64,000 bases of DNA from Nitrospirota bacterium (GTDB lineage Bacteria; Nitrospirota; JACRHL01). The stretch spans positions 1 through 64,000 of the forward strand of contig JAOUMB010000007.1 in assembly GCA_029881725.1 (NCBI GenBank), read 5' to 3'. This document shows positions 1-9,315 of this stretch, in pieces; the first letter of the stretch is position 1, and each line of letters opens with the position of its first letter. The notes below the pieces were generated by a model that worked only from the letters and a program-made list of their open reading frames with translations, made no database searches and had not been told where the DNA came from. A program made the position numbers and the translations under genes.

Positions 1-785
1 CCAACGTTGGTGAGGGTGATCTCCGATCCTGGCACCAGGGTGGCGGCCACGATCGGGAATGCGGCACTGGAAATATCGCCGGGCACCACCACGTCGGCGG
101 GGGTGAGGGACTGTCCCCCTTCCACCGCCACGCTCAGGCCGTCGCGGGTCAGTTCCACCCCGAAGGCGGGCAGCATGCGCTCCGTGTGATCGCGGGACAG
201 GGACGGCTCCGTCACCCGGGTGGTGCCGCGGGCGGTAATTCCGGCCAGCAGCAGGCAGGTTTTGATCTGTGCCGATGCCACCGGAGAGGCGTAGTCGATA
301 CCCTTGAGCGGTTGCCCCTCGATGACGGCGGGCAGGTATTCCCCCTGATTGAGGCGCACGTCGGCACCCATGGTGGCCAGCGGCCCCGCCACCCGCCGCA
401 TGGGGCGGCGGCGCAGGGAATCGTCACCAGTGAGGGAGGAGCGGAACGGCATGCCCGAAAGCAGGCCCATCAGCAGGCGGGAGGTGGTGCCGGAGTTGCC
501 GCAGTCGATGACCTGATCCGGTCCGGAAAAGGCGCGCCACCCGGCGGAGCGGATGGTGAGGGTGCGGCGGTGGGTGGTAATTTCCACCCCCAGACGCCGG
601 AACGCGGCGATGGTGGCGCGGCAGTCCTCCGACGGCAGGTAGCCCTCCACCGTGCTGGTGCCGGTGGCCATGGCACCGAAAATGATCGCCCGGTGGGTGA
701 TGGACTTGTCACCGGGTACCGTAATGGTGCCGGTGAGGGGGCCGGACGGGTGGATGGTCAGGCGTTTGACCTTGCGGGCGTTCAT
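1..785 (-). CDS. aroA: 3-phosphoshikimate 1-carboxyvinyltransferase (EPSP synthase), partial, runs off the window start
   Basis: Minus-strand translation from 785 reads MNARKVKRLTIHPSGPLTGTITVPGDKSITHRAIIFGAMA..., the EPSP synthase N-terminus with GDKSITHR; overlaps the tyrA stop. Confidence 0.93.
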   Translation of the reverse strand, partial: MNARKVKRLTIHPSGPLTGTITVPGDKSITHRAIIFGAMATGTSTVEGYLPSEDCRATIAAFRRLGVEITTHRRTLTIRSAGWRAFSGPDQVIDCGNSGTTSRLLMGLLSGMPFRSSLTGDDSLRRRPMRRVAGPLATMGADVRLNQGEYLPAVIEGQPLKGIDYASPVASAQIKTCLLLAGITARGTTRVTEPSLSRDHTERMLPAFGVELTRDGLSVAVEGGQSLTPADVVVPGDISSAAFPIVAATLVPGSEITLTNV

Positions 786-1633
786 CGGGTTATCCGTTCG
801 CGCAGTGCGCGTGAGCGTGCGAAGGCAGCCAGCAGGGCATCGCCATCGCCGTTTTTGATTGCGGTTTCGAACCGTTCCAACTGGTCACGGTAAGCGGCGC
901 TTACCTTCAGTATGGCATCCCGGTTGGTTAAGAAGATATCACGCCACATTTCCGGGTTGGAGCCGCCCACGCGGGTAAAATCGCGCAGTCCCCCGGCGGA
1001 GTATTCCGCCGGGTCGCAGTCGTCGGTGGCCGCATCGCCCACCGCTTCCATCAGGCCGAAGGCCACCAGGTGAGGCAGGTGGGACACCCAGGCGAACACT
1101 TCGTCGTGTTGTTCCGGGGTCATGATTTCCAGCCGGGCCCCGGCGGCTTCCCACATGTCGGACACGGCCCGTACCGCGCCGATGGCGTTTTCCGGCAGGG
1201 GGCTGAGGATGCATGTGGCATTCTGAAACAGATCGGCCCGGGCTGCGGCCACGCCGGATTTCTCTCCCCCGGCGATGGGGTGGGCGGGCACGTAGCGGTC
1301 TCCCAGAAGGGGCGTCAGTTCCGCCACCAGATGGGTTTTGACGCTGCCGGTGTCGGTGACGATAGCGTCTTTTTTCAGATGCAACAGGCTGTCGCGCACC
1401 ACTGTGGCCATGCGCCGCACCGGGGTGGCCAGCACCAGAATGTCGGCGGCGGCGGCGGCGTCGGAAAGCGGCAGGGCCCTGTCGATGGCGCCTTTGGCGA
1501 TGGCTTCGTCCAGCGGTGCTTGATCAGCGCCGATGACCTGGGAGCATGCGCCGGAGGCGCGCAGGGCCATCCCGAGGGAGCCGCCGATCAGCCCCACCCC
1601 GACAATGACCACGGTTCCGAGGCGCCCACTCAT
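782..1633 (-). CDS. tyrA: Prephenate (arogenate) dehydrogenase
   Basis: MSGRLGTVVIVGVGLIGGSLGMALRASG... Rossmann GxGxxGGS; HPIAGGEKSG motif; ATGA overlap with hisC. Confidence 0.93.
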   Translation of the reverse strand: MSGRLGTVVIVGVGLIGGSLGMALRASGACSQVIGADQAPLDEAIAKGAIDRALPLSDAAAAADILVLATPVRRMATVVRDSLLHLKKDAIVTDTGSVKTHLVAELTPLLGDRYVPAHPIAGGEKSGVAAARADLFQNATCILSPLPENAIGAVRAVSDMWEAAGARLEIMTPEQHDEVFAWVSHLPHLVAFGLMEAVGDAATDDCDPAEYSAGGLRDFTRVGGSNPEMWRDIFLTNRDAILKVSAAYRDQLERFETAIKNGDGDALLAAFARSRALRERITR

Positions 1634-2748
1634 CCGGCGTGTCCAAGTGCGCTCATCACCTTGCGGAATACGGACTCGAAACGGTCCAACTCGCTGGGCA
1701 GGCCGACGGTGACGCGCACCCAATCCCCGTGGATGTGGCGCAGGATCACCCCTTCCCTGAGGCACGCGTCAAACACCTTGCCGCCGTCCATGCCCACGTT
1801 CACGTATACGAAGTTGGCCTGGGTGGGCAGGTATTCCAGCCCCAGTTCGCCGAAAAAGCGATACATGCGCGCCTTGCCCTCGGCGTTGATGCGGATGCTT
1901 TCGTCCACGTGGTCGGTGTCGTCCAGCGCGGCCAGTGCCGCCCGTTGGGCCAGTTCATTGGTGTTGAACGGTTGGCGCACCCGGTTCAGGTAATCGACGA
2001 TTTCCGGCGAGGTGATGCCGTAGCCGATGCGCAGGGCGGGGAGTCCGTACACCTTGGAGAAGGTTCGCAGGATCACCGTGTTGGGGCGGCTTCTCAAAAC
2101 CGCCACCGTGTCCGGGTAGTCGTCCGCGTCCACGTATTCCGCATAGGCCTCATCGAACACCACGATCAGGTCGTCCGGCACGCGGCTCAGCAGGTCCGCC
2201 ACCTGGGCGGCGGTGTTGTGGGTGCCGGTGGGATTGTTGGGGTTGCATACGAACAGCAGACGGGTGTCCGGTCCCACCGCAGCGGCCATGGCGGGCAGGT
2301 CGTGGGTAAAGTCCCTGAGGGGCACTTCAGTGATGCGCCCCCCGGCGGCGGTGGTGATCAACCGGTAAACCACGAAGGTCAGATCGGCGGCGACAACCTC
2401 CTCACCGGGTCCCACGAAGGTGCGGCACAGGAATTCGATGATCTCGTTGGAACCGTTTCCGAGGATGAAATGATCCGGCGACAGCCCCCACTTTTCCGAC
2501 AGGGCCTGTTTCAGGTAAAAGCCGCCGCCGTCCGGGTACCGGTGCAGATCGGCTTCGTCCAGCATCTCCCTGAGTGCGGCGACTGCCTTGGGGGAGGGCC
2601 CCACGGGGTTTTCGTTGGAGGCCAGCTTGATGACCTGGCTTACCCCCAACTCGCGCTGGAGTTCGGAGATCGGCTTGCCTGGCTTGTAGGGGACAATTCC
2701 GGCGATTTGGTCACGCACCCGCGGCATGGTCTCGGCTTTCCTTTTCAA
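1630..2748 (-). CDS. hisC: Histidinol-phosphate aminotransferase (start may be 2724)
   Basis: IKLASNENPVGPSPKA, CNPNNPTGT and RTFSKVYGLPALRIGYG motifs of PLP class I/II HisC. Confidence 0.93.
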   Translation of the reverse strand: MKRKAETMPRVRDQIAGIVPYKPGKPISELQRELGVSQVIKLASNENPVGPSPKAVAALREMLDEADLHRYPDGGGFYLKQALSEKWGLSPDHFILGNGSNEIIEFLCRTFVGPGEEVVAADLTFVVYRLITTAAGGRITEVPLRDFTHDLPAMAAAVGPDTRLLFVCNPNNPTGTHNTAAQVADLLSRVPDDLIVVFDEAYAEYVDADDYPDTVAVLRSRPNTVILRTFSKVYGLPALRIGYGITSPEIVDYLNRVRQPFNTNELAQRAALAALDDTDHVDESIRINAEGKARMYRFFGELGLEYLPTQANFVYVNVGMDGGKVFDACLREGVILRHIHGDWVRVTVGLPSELDRFESVFRKVMSALGHAG

Positions 2749-2815
2749 TTTGGACCGGGGGCGGCGTGCCCGCCTGGTTCGCAGCCCCGGTAAGGATTAG
2801 TAATCCCGGTGGGGA

Positions 2816-3895
2816 TCAGACTCCGTCTTCTTCGGCGCGGGGGTAGGCCCCGAGCACCTTCACCCACAAAGAGGACTCCTTCAGTTCCTTGAGGGCGGCG
2901 GACACCTCCGGCTGCTTTGGGTGGCCCGACATGTCGATGAAGAAAAGGTATTCCCACGGCCGCTGCCGGGAAGGACGCGACTCGATGCGGGTGAGGTTCA
3001 CGTTGTGGTTCTGGAACGGCGCCAGCATGCGCACCAGCGACCCGGCCTCGTCCTTGATGGACACCAGCGCCGAGGTCTTGTCGTTGGCGGAGGCCGGGCG
3101 GCGCTCCTTGGACAGAATCCAGAAGCGGGTGCGGTTGGTGGTGGTGTCCTCGATGTTTTTGGCCAGCGCTTTCAGCCCGTAGACTTCCCCCGCCAGGGCC
3201 GAGGCGATGGCTGCACTGGTGGACTCTCCGGCGGCGCGTTCGGCGGCGCGTGCGGTGCTGGCGGTCTCCACGCAGCGCACGCCGGGCATGTGCTGCTCCA
3301 GCCATCCCCGGCACTGGGCCAGCGGCTGCGGGTGTGAATAGATGACGGTGACGTCGCTGAGGGATTCCGAACGTGTAAGCAGGCAGTGATGGATGCGGTT
3401 GACCACCTCGCCGCACACGTTCAGGTCGGTATCGGCCACCAGATCCAGGGTGACGGTGACGCTGCCCTCGGTGGAGTTTTCCACCGGCACCACGCAGTAT
3501 GCGGCATCGCCCTTTTCCACCGCGGCCAGAACATCGCGGATGGAACCGCGCGGCTGAAAGTGGCAGGAGGAGCCGAAGTAGCCCAGCGCCGCCTGATGGG
3601 TAAAGGTGGCAAACGGCCCCAGATAGGCCACGCGGATGGGCCCCTCCAGGTTCAGGCAGGCGGAAATCACTTCGCGGAATACGGTGCCCACGGCGGCGGT
3701 GGGGAACGGCCCCGGGTTGTTCCCGGTGAGCCGCTCCAGAATCGCCTTTTCGCGCTCGGGCACGTGCAGCGGAGCGTTGTGGGTGTGTTTGACCGCCGCC
3801 ACCTGGAGGGCGATTTCTGCGCGCTGGTTCAGCAGACGCAGGATCTCGTCGTCGATGGCGTCAATCTGTTTGCGAAGTGGTGACAACTCTTCCAT
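2816..3895 (-). CDS. pheA: Bifunctional chorismate mutase / prephenate dehydratase (P-protein)
   Basis: N-terminal chorismate mutase (LRKQIDAIDDEILRLLNQRAEIA) plus VAYLGPFATFTHQAAL and an ACT domain ESRPSRQRPWEYLFFID. Confidence 0.95.
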   Translation of the reverse strand: MEELSPLRKQIDAIDDEILRLLNQRAEIALQVAAVKHTHNAPLHVPEREKAILERLTGNNPGPFPTAAVGTVFREVISACLNLEGPIRVAYLGPFATFTHQAALGYFGSSCHFQPRGSIRDVLAAVEKGDAAYCVVPVENSTEGSVTVTLDLVADTDLNVCGEVVNRIHHCLLTRSESLSDVTVIYSHPQPLAQCRGWLEQHMPGVRCVETASTARAAERAAGESTSAAIASALAGEVYGLKALAKNIEDTTTNRTRFWILSKERRPASANDKTSALVSIKDEAGSLVRMLAPFQNHNVNLTRIESRPSRQRPWEYLFFIDMSGHPKQPEVSAALKELKESSLWVKVLGAYPRAEEDGV

Positions 3896-3920
3896 GGGAG
3901 CCAGAATGGTACTGGTCCCA

Positions 3921-3951
3921 CCCCCTTTGATTCAAGATGAATCAAAGGGGG
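3921..3951. repeat. Perfect inverted repeat (14-bp arms, 3-nt spacer) between the TPR gene and pheA
   Basis: ccccctttgattca-aga-tgaatcaaaggggg. Confidence 0.85.
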
Positions 3952-3981
3952 GAGCACGTTTTTCAGGATTCGGAAGGGGGG

Positions 3982-6246
3982 TCAGCCTAAAGCGGCAAGA
4001 CGATTGGCCACGTCCCGATAGCTGATGTCCTGGGCGTAGACTTCCTCGAAGTGCTTTTTGGCCTCTTCCACCTTGCCCACCATCTCCAGCGCCGAGGCCA
4101 GTTCGTAGACCACGGCGGCCCACTCGTCCTCGGTTCCGTTCAGGCGTTTGGAGGCTTTTTCAAGCTGCCCCACGGCCAGATTGGTCTTGCCCTGCTCGGT
4201 GAAGCACTGGGCCAGGGCGATGCAGGCATCCGCAAAACGCTGGGTGCCCTTGACCGCCAACTGGAACTCGCTGATCGCTTCGTCCACCAGCCCCATCTCG
4301 CGATAGGCCAGCCCCAGGTCGTAGTGGGTTTCCGAGTCGTCGTCGGCCACTTCCTGCTGGATGCCGGTGCGGAAGGCGGAGAGGATCTCGGCGAACTGGG
4401 CCTCCTCGGAAACCTTCCGCCAGTTCTTGTCCCGTGTGCCCTCGTCCAGGGAGTCCTGGATATCGGAGGTCAGGTCCGAGAACTCGTCGGACAGGTCCAT
4501 GCCGCCGTCCGCCGAAGGCGCTGCGACTACCGGTTCCGGAGTGGCCGGGGATTCCGGGGTGGAGGACGCACCGAACAGGGAATCGATCTCTTCGTCCGAC
4601 GGCTCCGGCTGCGGAGCCGCCTTGGCCGGAGCGGCTTCCTCGGGCGTGTTCATGCGCGCCGACTTCATCTCGAACAGGTCTTCCACGTCGGCGGCGTCGG
4701 TACGCATGCCGGCCATGGCCTCCTGCGCCCCGGCATGGTTGGGGTCCGCGTCGAGGATTTTCATATACAGGGTGATGGCGTCGTCCTTGAGCCCCTGTGC
4801 CTCGTAGAACTTGGCTTCGGAAAAGGCCTCCTCGGCGTTGAAGTCGTCGGCGGGGGCCGTATCGTCGGTGTCCAGCGCGAACATGGCATCGGCGGGTTCT
4901 TCGGCTTCCGCCGGGGCCGCATCCTCCATGTCCAGCGCGAACATGCCGGCATCCGCCGCTTCCGCCTCGGGCTCCGGTTCGGGTTCCGGCGCGGTATCGG
5001 CGCCGGCGGAAACCGCGAACAGGTCGGAGGCATCGAAACCGGTGTCCGGTTCCGGGGCAGCCGCCGGAGCCGTGGCTTCGGCTGGAGTATCGTCCATTTC
5101 CAGGCTGATCTCGCCCGGGCCTGCCGCATCCGGCTCGTCGCCACCGTCCAGGGACAGTTCGCCGAAGCCGGCATCGGCCTCTGGCTCGGCGGCCGGGGCG
5201 GGGGTGTCATCGAAGGACAACTCGCCAAACCCGGCATCGGCCTCCGGCTCGGCGGCCGGGGCGGGGGTGTCATCGAAGGACAACTCGCCAAACCCGGCAT
5301 CGGCCTCCGGCTCGGCGGCCGGGGCGGGAGCGTCGTCAAAAGACAGCTCCCCGAAACCGGCTTCCTCCGCAGGCTCGGAAGCGGCTGCGGGCGCTTCGCC
5401 GAAGCTGAAGCCTTCCGAACCGGCATCGTCGCCGCCCATGGAAAATCCGGTTTCCGGCTGTCCCGGCGCGGCGGCTGCGGGAGCCGCTGCCGGTGCGTTT
5501 CCGTCAATGGCCGAATCCAGTTCCGCGAACAGGTCGTCGATGGACATTTCGCCTGCCACGCCGCCGCCCGCATCCCCGCCGCCCGCCGGGGTTTCCTGTC
5601 CCCAGGTGGCGATACGCTCCAGGCGGTCCTGGGCGCCCTTGCTGTTGGGGTCCAGGTCCAGCAGGTGGCGGCAGTAGCGCTCGGCTTCTTCCAGATTGCC
5701 GCGCTGCAAAAACAGGTCAATGGCGTTGAGGGTTTCCTCCACGGCCTGATCGGTGAACCCGAGTTCGAACAGTTCCGCCGCCAGTTGCAGGCGGTGCCGG
5801 GTGTTCACCGGGTCGAGAATGCACACCTTCTTGATCATGCCCAGGGCGTCATCGCGGTTTCCTTGCGACGACATCAGGCGCACCACCTTCAGGTAGGCCT
5901 CTACCGCGTTGCCCACCATGTCGCGGCGGGCGTTCAGGTCTCCCAGACGGATGTAGACTTCCGTCCGGTCCGGGTCCATCTTGACGATTTTCTTAAGGGT
6001 CGCAATCGCCTTGAGCGGGAAGCCCGCCTTCTCAAATGCGTGCGACGCCTTGAGAAAATGGTCGATGGACGCGACCATGTTCTTTTTCTTGAGGTATATG
6101 TCACCCAACGTGTTCAACGCGTTGGCCGCGTCGTTGTCGGTCGCGTCCGGGAGAAAGTTCTCCAGGGCGGTGATGGCCTTGTCGTATTGGCCCTTGCCGA
6201 GCAGACGTTTGGTGTTTTCCGATACCGCGGTGAAGTTAGTCGCCAT
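3982..6246 (-). CDS. Large TPR-repeat protein with an acidic Ala/Pro/Glu-rich low-complexity middle
   Basis: MATNFTAVSENTKRLLGKGQYDKAITALENFLPDATDNDAANALNTLGDIYLKK... N- and C-terminal TPRs; internal 21-aa repeats. Confidence 0.85.
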   Translation of the reverse strand: MATNFTAVSENTKRLLGKGQYDKAITALENFLPDATDNDAANALNTLGDIYLKKKNMVASIDHFLKASHAFEKAGFPLKAIATLKKIVKMDPDRTEVYIRLGDLNARRDMVGNAVEAYLKVVRLMSSQGNRDDALGMIKKVCILDPVNTRHRLQLAAELFELGFTDQAVEETLNAIDLFLQRGNLEEAERYCRHLLDLDPNSKGAQDRLERIATWGQETPAGGGDAGGGVAGEMSIDDLFAELDSAIDGNAPAAAPAAAAPGQPETGFSMGGDDAGSEGFSFGEAPAAASEPAEEAGFGELSFDDAPAPAAEPEADAGFGELSFDDTPAPAAEPEADAGFGELSFDDTPAPAAEPEADAGFGELSLDGGDEPDAAGPGEISLEMDDTPAEATAPAAAPEPDTGFDASDLFAVSAGADTAPEPEPEPEAEAADAGMFALDMEDAAPAEAEEPADAMFALDTDDTAPADDFNAEEAFSEAKFYEAQGLKDDAITLYMKILDADPNHAGAQEAMAGMRTDAADVEDLFEMKSARMNTPEEAAPAKAAPQPEPSDEEIDSLFGASSTPESPATPEPVVAAPSADGGMDLSDEFSDLTSDIQDSLDEGTRDKNWRKVSEEAQFAEILSAFRTGIQQEVADDDSETHYDLGLAYREMGLVDEAISEFQLAVKGTQRFADACIALAQCFTEQGKTNLAVGQLEKASKRLNGTEDEWAAVVYELASALEMVGKVEEAKKHFEEVYAQDISYRDVANRLAALG
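5168..5357. repeat. Three near-identical 63-nt direct repeats inside the TPR gene
   Basis: Encodes repeated GFGELSFDD(T/A)PAPAAEPEADA; nucleotide copies near-identical. Confidence 0.8.
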
Positions 6247-6447
6247 TATCTCCAGTCTCTCCCCGAGCAGATCCACCAGCTTAGTACAAGATCAATTTCG
6301 GCCAATTCCATGGCCGACTTGAGGGGGATTGATGGCAAGAAATTGACAGTGACCGGAAGGGAGTCCTAGAATTCGGCCCGATTTCCACCCAACGCGCTTG
6401 CAGGTTCTGTCCCGGATCTGCCGCTCACAACCATACAAGGGGGTGCC

Positions 6448-7119
6448 ATGCGCATCTGGACGATCCTTGCGGTCATGTTTCTGGCCGCGTGCACGCCAAG
6501 TGGCGGCAAGGCCGGTTTCTACAACGACGAAGGCATCGAGGCCCTGCGCCTGGATCGCTACGAGGACGCCCGTCTCAATTTTGAAAAGGCCCTGGAACTG
6601 AACCCGGAAGACGGCATCGTGTGGGGCAATCTGGGGGTCTCCCTGACTCGTCTGGAGCGGTATGAAGAGGCGGCGAAGGCCTATGAACGCTCCAACGAAC
6701 TGGCCCCGGGCGAGCCCATCACGGTGGCGGAACTGGCGGCGATTCACTACCGGCTGCGCCGCTTTGCCGAAGCGGAGGCGGGCTTTCGCGAGGCCCTGCA
6801 ACTGGAGGCGCGGGCGCCGGAGTTCCACAGTTCACTGGCCCTGGCCCTCAAGCAGCAGGGCAAGCATGAGGAGGCTGCCCGCGAACTGGAACTGGCCCTG
6901 CCCCATGCCAATAAACGGGGGCTGGTGCTGTATCACCAGGCCGCCTTCCTGATGTTGGAGGGAAAACCGGACCAGGCCTTGGCGGCGTTCACGGAATCGC
7001 TTCGCAAACACCCGCCGGGTGCCCGCGACAGCGTGGCCGACCCCGACTTTGAGCCGCTGCACGGCGATCCGCGCTATCAGGAACTGGTGCGCGATTGGTG
7101 GAAACAGGGCCAGCAGTGA
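6448..7119 (+). CDS. TPR-repeat lipoprotein
   Basis: MRIWTILAVMFLAACTPSGG lipobox, then several TPR units. Confidence 0.85.
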   Translation: MRIWTILAVMFLAACTPSGGKAGFYNDEGIEALRLDRYEDARLNFEKALELNPEDGIVWGNLGVSLTRLERYEEAAKAYERSNELAPGEPITVAELAAIHYRLRRFAEAEAGFREALQLEARAPEFHSSLALALKQQGKHEEAARELELALPHANKRGLVLYHQAAFLMLEGKPDQALAAFTESLRKHPPGARDSVADPDFEPLHGDPRYQELVRDWWKQGQQ

Positions 7120-7745
7120 CCCCGCCCGACGACGACAACCGACCCCTCACCGATGCGGAACTGGGGCCCGAGTTCTGGAACGGGCGCTATCTGACCAACG
7201 AAACCGGGTGGGACCTGGGGCAGCCCTCCCCCCCGTTTGTGGCCCTGCATGAGGCGGGGAGGATCGTTCCCTGTGATGTAGTGATTCCCGGCTGCGGCAC
7301 CGGGTGGGAGGTGGCCTGGCTGGCGGCCCGCGGTTACCGGGTGACCGGTATCGACTTCGCCCCCGAGGCGCTGGCCCGCACCCGCGCCCGGCTGGACGCG
7401 GAAGGGGCCGATGCGGAACTGGTATCCGCCAACCTGCTGGCTCCGCCGGAGTCCCTGTGGGGACGATTTGATCTGTTGCTGGAGCAAACCTGCTTCTGCG
7501 CCATCGACCCCATCCGGCGCGGCGACTATGTGACCGCCGCGTGGCGCATGCTGAGGCCGGGCGGGCGGCTGCTGGCCCTGTTCTACGCCCACGGCAAGCC
7601 CGGTGGTCCGCCATACCACACGGACCCGGAGGAGGTGGCCGGATGTTTTGGCGAGCGCTTCGAACTGCACACCCTGGAGCTCACCCGCCACTCCCACGAA
7701 CGCCGCCAGGGCGAGGAGTGGCTGGGGGAACTGGTGCGCCGCTAG
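7095..7745 (+). CDS. SAM-dependent methyltransferase, thiopurine S-methyltransferase-like family
   Basis: EFWNGRYLTNETGWDLGQPSPPF... VVIPGCGTGWEVAWLAARGYRVTGIDFAPEAL; start may be downstream of 7095 (overlaps preceding gene). Confidence 0.85.
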   Translation: MVETGPAVTPPDDDNRPLTDAELGPEFWNGRYLTNETGWDLGQPSPPFVALHEAGRIVPCDVVIPGCGTGWEVAWLAARGYRVTGIDFAPEALARTRARLDAEGADAELVSANLLAPPESLWGRFDLLLEQTCFCAIDPIRRGDYVTAAWRMLRPGGRLLALFYAHGKPGGPPYHTDPEEVAGCFGERFELHTLELTRHSHERRQGEEWLGELVRR

Positions 7746-7770
7746 AAGTCCAACGCACGGCCGGCGTGCC

Positions 7771-8181
7771 CTACTCCACTACGTTGTCGAGCAGGCTGTA
7801 CACAATGTCCTCCATGGACACGATACCGAGCAGCTCACCGTCCACCAGCACGATCGCCCGCTTCACGTCGAACTGACTCATCAGCCGCGCCGCGTACTTC
7901 ACCTTCAGGCCCGGGGTGACCGTGATCAGCGGCTTGCACATGATGTCGAACACGTTGGTCATGTCCAGTTGCCGTTCCTGGGTGACCACCTTCTTGACGA
8001 TGTCGTACAGGGTGACGATGCCGTAGGCGTCGTCCTCGTTTCTGCGGTTGACCACCAGGCTCTTGATGCCCTTTTCGCGCATGATCGTAAGTGCCTCGCG
8101 GACCGTGGCGATGCCGTCCACGGTGATCACCTCGCGCACCATGATGTCGCGTACCTTTTTGCCCATTACACTTCCTTCCAT
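7771..8181 (-). CDS. Tandem CBS domain protein
   Basis: VRDIMVREVITVDGIATVREALTIMREKGIKSLVV... and a second CBS half (FDIMCKPLITVTPGLKVKYAARLM). Confidence 0.9.
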   Translation of the reverse strand: MEGSVMGKKVRDIMVREVITVDGIATVREALTIMREKGIKSLVVNRRNEDDAYGIVTLYDIVKKVVTQERQLDMTNVFDIMCKPLITVTPGLKVKYAARLMSQFDVKRAIVLVDGELLGIVSMEDIVYSLLDNVVE

Positions 8182-8206
8182 CTCCGCTACGAACCCGCCA
8201 CCGGGG

Positions 8207-8554
8207 TCAGAAATAGTCGTCCTTCACCTCTTCCATCAGCACCTTGAGCTGCTTGTTCAGGCCACGCACTTCGTCCACCGGCATGGAAAAGGCCAGCCCG
8301 TTGCCGTCCTTGTGCATGTCTCCGGCCTCCTCGATGGCCGCCAGAATCTTTCCCGCACGCATGCGGTTGACCAGAAAAATTAGACAGTTGTATGGCGAGT
8401 CCAGGCTCAGGCCGAAAAAGGTGCTCTTTTCCACCACCCCTTCACCGCGGGTGTTGAGAATGCTCACCCCGGTGGCCCCTTCACTGCGTGCAGCGTGGAT
8501 CACCTGCTTTTCGTTTTGCGCGGGCACCATGGCAATGATTGCTGAGAATTGCAT
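8207..8554 (-). CDS. PII-like (GlnB-superfamily) small protein
   Basis: MQFSAIIAMVPAQNEKQVIHAARSEGATGVSILNTRGEGV... resembles P-II-like proteins; adjacent to DUF1538 genes. Confidence 0.7.
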   Translation of the reverse strand: MQFSAIIAMVPAQNEKQVIHAARSEGATGVSILNTRGEGVVEKSTFFGLSLDSPYNCLIFLVNRMRAGKILAAIEEAGDMHKDGNGLAFSMPVDEVRGLNKQLKVLMEEVKDDYF

Positions 8555-8556
8555 GG

Positions 8557-9315
8557 TTATGGTTCCTCCTTAGGGGAAGCACTGGCGGATCTACTCCGCA
8601 TTGTGCCCCAAAAACGGGCCAATGTTGCATAGCCCAGAACAGTAATGATGGGAAACAGGGAGGCGAAGGCGATCAGGCCGAAGCCGTCGACGATCGGATT
8701 GCGCCCCGGAATATTGGTGGCCAGCCCGAGTCCCAGGGCGGTGACCAGCGGAACGGTGACGGTGCTGGTGGTAACCCCGCCGGAGTCGTAGGCCAGGGCG
8801 ATGATCTCGCGCGGGGCGAATCGGGTCTGCGCCAGCACCAGCAGATAGCCGCCGATGATGTACCAGTGCAGCGGGTGGCCGCGCACAATGCGGAATACCC
8901 CCACGGCGATGCCCAGCGCCACGCCGAAGGCCACCGCGTTGCGCAGGGGCCACTGGCGCACGCCTCCGGTGGTGATCTCCTCCGCCTTCATGGACACGGC
9001 AATCAGGGCCGGTTCCGCCAGGGTGGTGGCGTAGCCCAGGGCGAACGCAAAGGCATACACCCAGCCCAGGTTCTGGGGCCGGGAAAACTGTAGGGCCATG
9101 GTTTCCCCCAGCGGGAACAGGCCCAGACTCAGCCCCTCCACGAACAGGTACAGCCCCAGCACCACCAGCACCAGCCCCGGAATCACCCGGTGCGGGTTGG
9201 TCAATGGCTTCTTGAAGTAGACGAACTGGAAGAATCCGATCACCAACACCACCGGCAACACGTCGCGGGTGGTGTTGGCGAGCCCTTCCAGTATCTGGGT
9301 CAGCAGGCCGTTCAC
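8557..9315 (-). CDS. DUF1538-family integral membrane protein (copy A)
   Basis: Hydrophobic; signature AYDSGGVTTSTVTVPLVTALGLGLATNIPGRNPIVDGFGLIAFAS shared with copies B and C. Confidence 0.82.
   Translation of the reverse strand: MNGLLTQILEGLANTTRDVLPVVLVIGFFQFVYFKKPLTNPHRVIPGLVLVVLGLYLFVEGLSLGLFPLGETMALQFSRPQNLGWVYAFAFALGYATTLAEPALIAVSMKAEEITTGGVRQWPLRNAVAFGVALGIAVGVFRIVRGHPLHWYIIGGYLLVLAQTRFAPREIIALAYDSGGVTTSTVTVPLVTALGLGLATNIPGRNPIVDGFGLIAFASLFPIITVLGYATLARFWGTMRSRSASASPKEEP

Noticed and set aside
4051-6369. 772-aa plus-strand ORF antisense to the TPR protein
   Set aside because: Gly/Arg-rich shadow frame; no recognisable domain
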